Shown here one piece after another: positions 4,112-5,962 of a stretch of DNA of 5,962 nt. Location of the stretch: contig JAQUZK010000092.1 of the NCBI GenBank assembly GCA_028691335.1, forward strand, positions 1 through 5,962, written 5' to 3'. Position 1 is the stretch's first letter, and every line of letters begins with the position of its first letter. Origin of the DNA: Candidatus Izemoplasmatales bacterium. GTDB taxonomy: Bacteria; Bacillota_I; Bacilli_A; Izemoplasmatales; Hujiaoplasmataceae. The position numbers and the translations under genes were made by a program. The notes under the pieces were generated by a model, which ran no database searches, was not told the origin of the DNA, and was given only the letters and a program-made list of their open reading frames with translations.

Positions 4112-5962
4112 TAAATTGAACCTCCATATATTTGATTTCTTAATTGAATTGCTCTTTTACTACCATCAATTAATTGAGCTATTTTCTCAATTGCAGCTTT
4201 CTTATCTCCAATATCATACATGGTAAGGTTTTCAAATGTAATTTTATTAACTCCAGCTATTGGATCATTAGCAGCATGAATTATATTATTTGAATCCGAA
4301 TTAATTACCAAAAGCGGTTCATGTGTAGTTATTATTACTTGATATTTTTTCTTCAATTCTGCTAGCTTTCTTCCTAACGTTTCTAGGATAAATGTTTTTT
4401 CTAAATTATTATCAGGTTGATCATATAAAACTATTGCATTATTCTCCATTGCTTTTAGTTTACTATCAATTAATACATTGATATATATCTTTGATAATTG
4501 TCCAGCACTTAATGTATCTATTTTCTGATATTCATCATCTAAGTTCTTAATCATAATTTCAAACTTAATTAGAGCTTCTGGAATCAACTTATAGATATTT
4601 GAATTTCTATATTTCTTTTCAATAAATACGTTCGCTAAATCTTTAACAGTTTCTGATTTAAAAAGAGTTATTGGAGCTAGCTTAAACTTTGAGAATTCAC
4701 TTTTTAAAATTTTCCCTTGAGCAGAACCTATAGCTGAGTCAAAAAAAGTAGTAAAATCCTCATAGTAAATACGTTTCACAACACTAAAGTTTTCTAGTTT
4801 GATTAATTCATCATTTTTTATAACACTTTGTATCAACTTCTCTTCATCTAAAGTGGGTATTGAGAGTTTTACTTTGGTGAATGTTGATTCTTTCAACGTA
4901 TTGATAATACTCTCAAATTCATCAGAGATTATTTGCTTTGATTCATTAGCAACTTTCGCTCGTTCGCCAATTGTTTTATTGTAATCAGTTACTATTGAAC
5001 TTAGTTTATTAGAAATAAGAATCTTTTCATCTAACTGAATAATTTTTACCTTTGTGTCAATCTTATTAAGTAGGACTTTCCTTAATAAAGATAGTCTAAT
5101 ATCAATTATAGATTTAACCTCTTTTTTAAGTGCATACTTATTTAATAATTGCTTAATCAAATCAAAGTTAAATTTTATCTTACTAATATCGTCATTTATT
5201 GAGTTCAAAGTTGTGTTCAATGCTTGTTTATCAGTCCTTAACTTAGGATTCATTATATACTCAACTAAATCAGGTAAGTTTTCGTTGCTCCTTAAATATT
5301 CCACGGAGGCAAATGACTTTACAAGAGACTTATTGATAGTTGCCAAATTGTCGTTAAGTTTTATTCGATTAGAAATATAGATGTTTAAATCAGCATTGAA
5401 TTTATCTATGAGTTTTTGCGTTTGAACAAATGAAGGCATCGCGTTTAAATCCATTAACAACTTTGCTTTGTCATAGTTTAAAGTTGAAATAATTTGTTTA
5501 TAAAGATTTTCTCCTTCAAAAACATTTATTTCGTTCGGCTTAAAAATAACGCCATTATTATCATAAATCAGAATTTCTGAATTTTTATACATCTGTGAGT
5601 AATCCGCATTTGTAGCACTTACAGCATTAGTTAAATTTTTACCAGTGAGTTTTAATTTGATTAAATTTAGAAGTAGCGTTTTCCCACTTCCCGAATTTCC
5701 TATTATCGAGTTTAATCCGTGAGAAAAATTCAAATCGGTTGACTGTAAGACTCCACCTTTGTTTTTTATATTGATTGTTTTTACGTACCTACTCTTTTCA
5801 ATAATGTCGTTTTCTCTAATCACTCTATCTTTCCCGATGATTGCACAATAGAATAAAGAATCAAATGAAGGTTCTCCCCATATATAAGTAGGTTCTTTTA
5901 TAGTTGAAAAATCATTTCCTTGATCAAGAGATGAAATAGAGCCTGAACTAGTTAACCACTCG
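4111..5962 (-). CDS. AAA/ABC-type ATPase, PHP-associated (TrlF-like), 5' end outside the window
   Basis: The frame is open to the right edge with no stop, so at least 616 residues are encoded and the gene is partial. Positions here count the GTG at 5823 as residue 1; that GTG has no RBS and is probably internal. The ATPase head shows Walker A GNSGSGKT (42-49), the ABC signature LSAGQ (438-442), Walker B AIVLYDQPDNNLE (463-475) and the H-loop TTHE (499-502). The DQP-x-(D/N)-N-L form, with Gln where classic ABC proteins have Glu, and the C-terminal pattern ending IQLRNQIY resemble the TrlF-like family, in which a PHP phosphoesterase domain precedes an SMC/RecF-like ATPase. The 46 residues before 5823 (with TYIWGEPSFDSL and IIGKDRV) look like the linker from such a PHP domain. 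Helical, partly coiled-coil sequence fills about 130-310. The gene overlaps the next small gene by one base. The ATPase class is certain, the PHP link is moderate, and the substrate is unknown. Position beside a type I locus suggests an accessory defence role, which is inference. Confidence 0.85.
   Translation of the reverse strand, partial: EWLTSSGSISSLDQGNDFSTIKEPTYIWGEPSFDSLFYCAIIGKDRVIRENDIIEKSRYVKTINIKNKGGVLQSTDLNFSHGLNSIIGNSGSGKTLLLNLIKLKLTGKNLTNAVSATNADYSQMYKNSEILIYDNNGVIFKPNEINVFEGENLYKQIISTLNYDKAKLLMDLNAMPSFVQTQKLIDKFNADLNIYISNRIKLNDNLATINKSLVKSFASVEYLRSNENLPDLVEYIMNPKLRTDKQALNTTLNSINDDISKIKFNFDLIKQLLNKYALKKEVKSIIDIRLSLLRKVLLNKIDTKVKIIQLDEKILISNKLSSIVTDYNKTIGERAKVANESKQIISDEFESIINTLKESTFTKVKLSIPTLDEEKLIQSVIKNDELIKLENFSVVKRIYYEDFTTFFDSAIGSAQGKILKSEFSKFKLAPITLFKSETVKDLANVFIEKKYRNSNIYKLIPEALIKFEIMIKNLDDEYQKIDTLSAGQLSKIYINVLIDSKLKAMENNAIVLYDQPDNNLEKTFILETLGRKLAELKKKYQVIITTHEPLLVINSDSNNIIHAANDPIAGVNKITFENLTMYDIGDKKAAIEKIAQLIDGSKRAIQLRNQIYGGSI
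4121..4125 (-). promoter_or_regulatory. internal ribosome-binding site for the small downstream gene
   Basis: GGAGG on the minus strand lies inside the final ATPase codons (Gly-Gly of YGGSI), 9 nt before the ATG at 4111. Together with the TAATG stop/start overlap it supports translational coupling. Confidence 0.75.

Noticed and set aside
5821..5823. GTG as the start of the ATPase gene
   Set aside because: It has no Shine-Dalgarno site, and the same frame is open for 46 more codons to the window edge with sequence that looks like part of the protein.

Overview
The window comes from an AT-rich (low-GC) bacterium, most likely of the Bacillota or a relative. The evidence is the base composition, the strong AGGAGG/GGAGG ribosome-binding sites, and gene types common in type I restriction loci of that group. 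Visible tryptophans are encoded by TGG and all the long frames read with the standard code, so a UGA=Trp mycoplasma code is not indicated. The species cannot be named from the sequence.

The layout is best read on the minus strand, from right to left. From the right edge to 4111 runs the 3' part of a large ATPase gene. It resembles PHP-associated/TrlF-like AAA ATPases with an ABC/SMC-type head, and its 5' end lies outside the window. It overlaps by one base a 100-codon gene of unknown function (4111-3809). A 155-185 bp spacer with an extended -10 promoter follows, then hsdM (3623-2151), the modification subunit of a type I restriction-modification system. Next comes a half-length specificity gene (hsdS', plus strand, 1664-2161), facing hsdM tail-to-tail and the main hsdS (1633-536) head-to-head. 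A 16-bp perfect hairpin terminator overlaps the end of hsdS. Last is a tyrosine recombinase gene (478 to beyond the left edge) that carries a +1 frameshift in a run of eight A.

The core finding is a phase-variable specificity module. A 19-bp exact inverted repeat (1204-1222 and 2123-2141) encodes the same QQHIVD residues in the same reading frame in hsdS and hsdS'. Inversion of the 938-bp segment between the repeats would replace the first target recognition domain of HsdS, together with its start codon and RBS, by the alternative one in hsdS'. This gives two predicted DNA-methylation states. The adjacent recombinase is the obvious candidate inverter. In this sequence its frame is broken in a homopolymer, so the switch may be locked, itself phase-variable, rescued by slippage, or the break may be a sequencing error.

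No hsdR is present in the window. The ATPase and its small partner look like an accessory module beside the restriction locus. A defence role is plausible from context but is not shown by the sequence.
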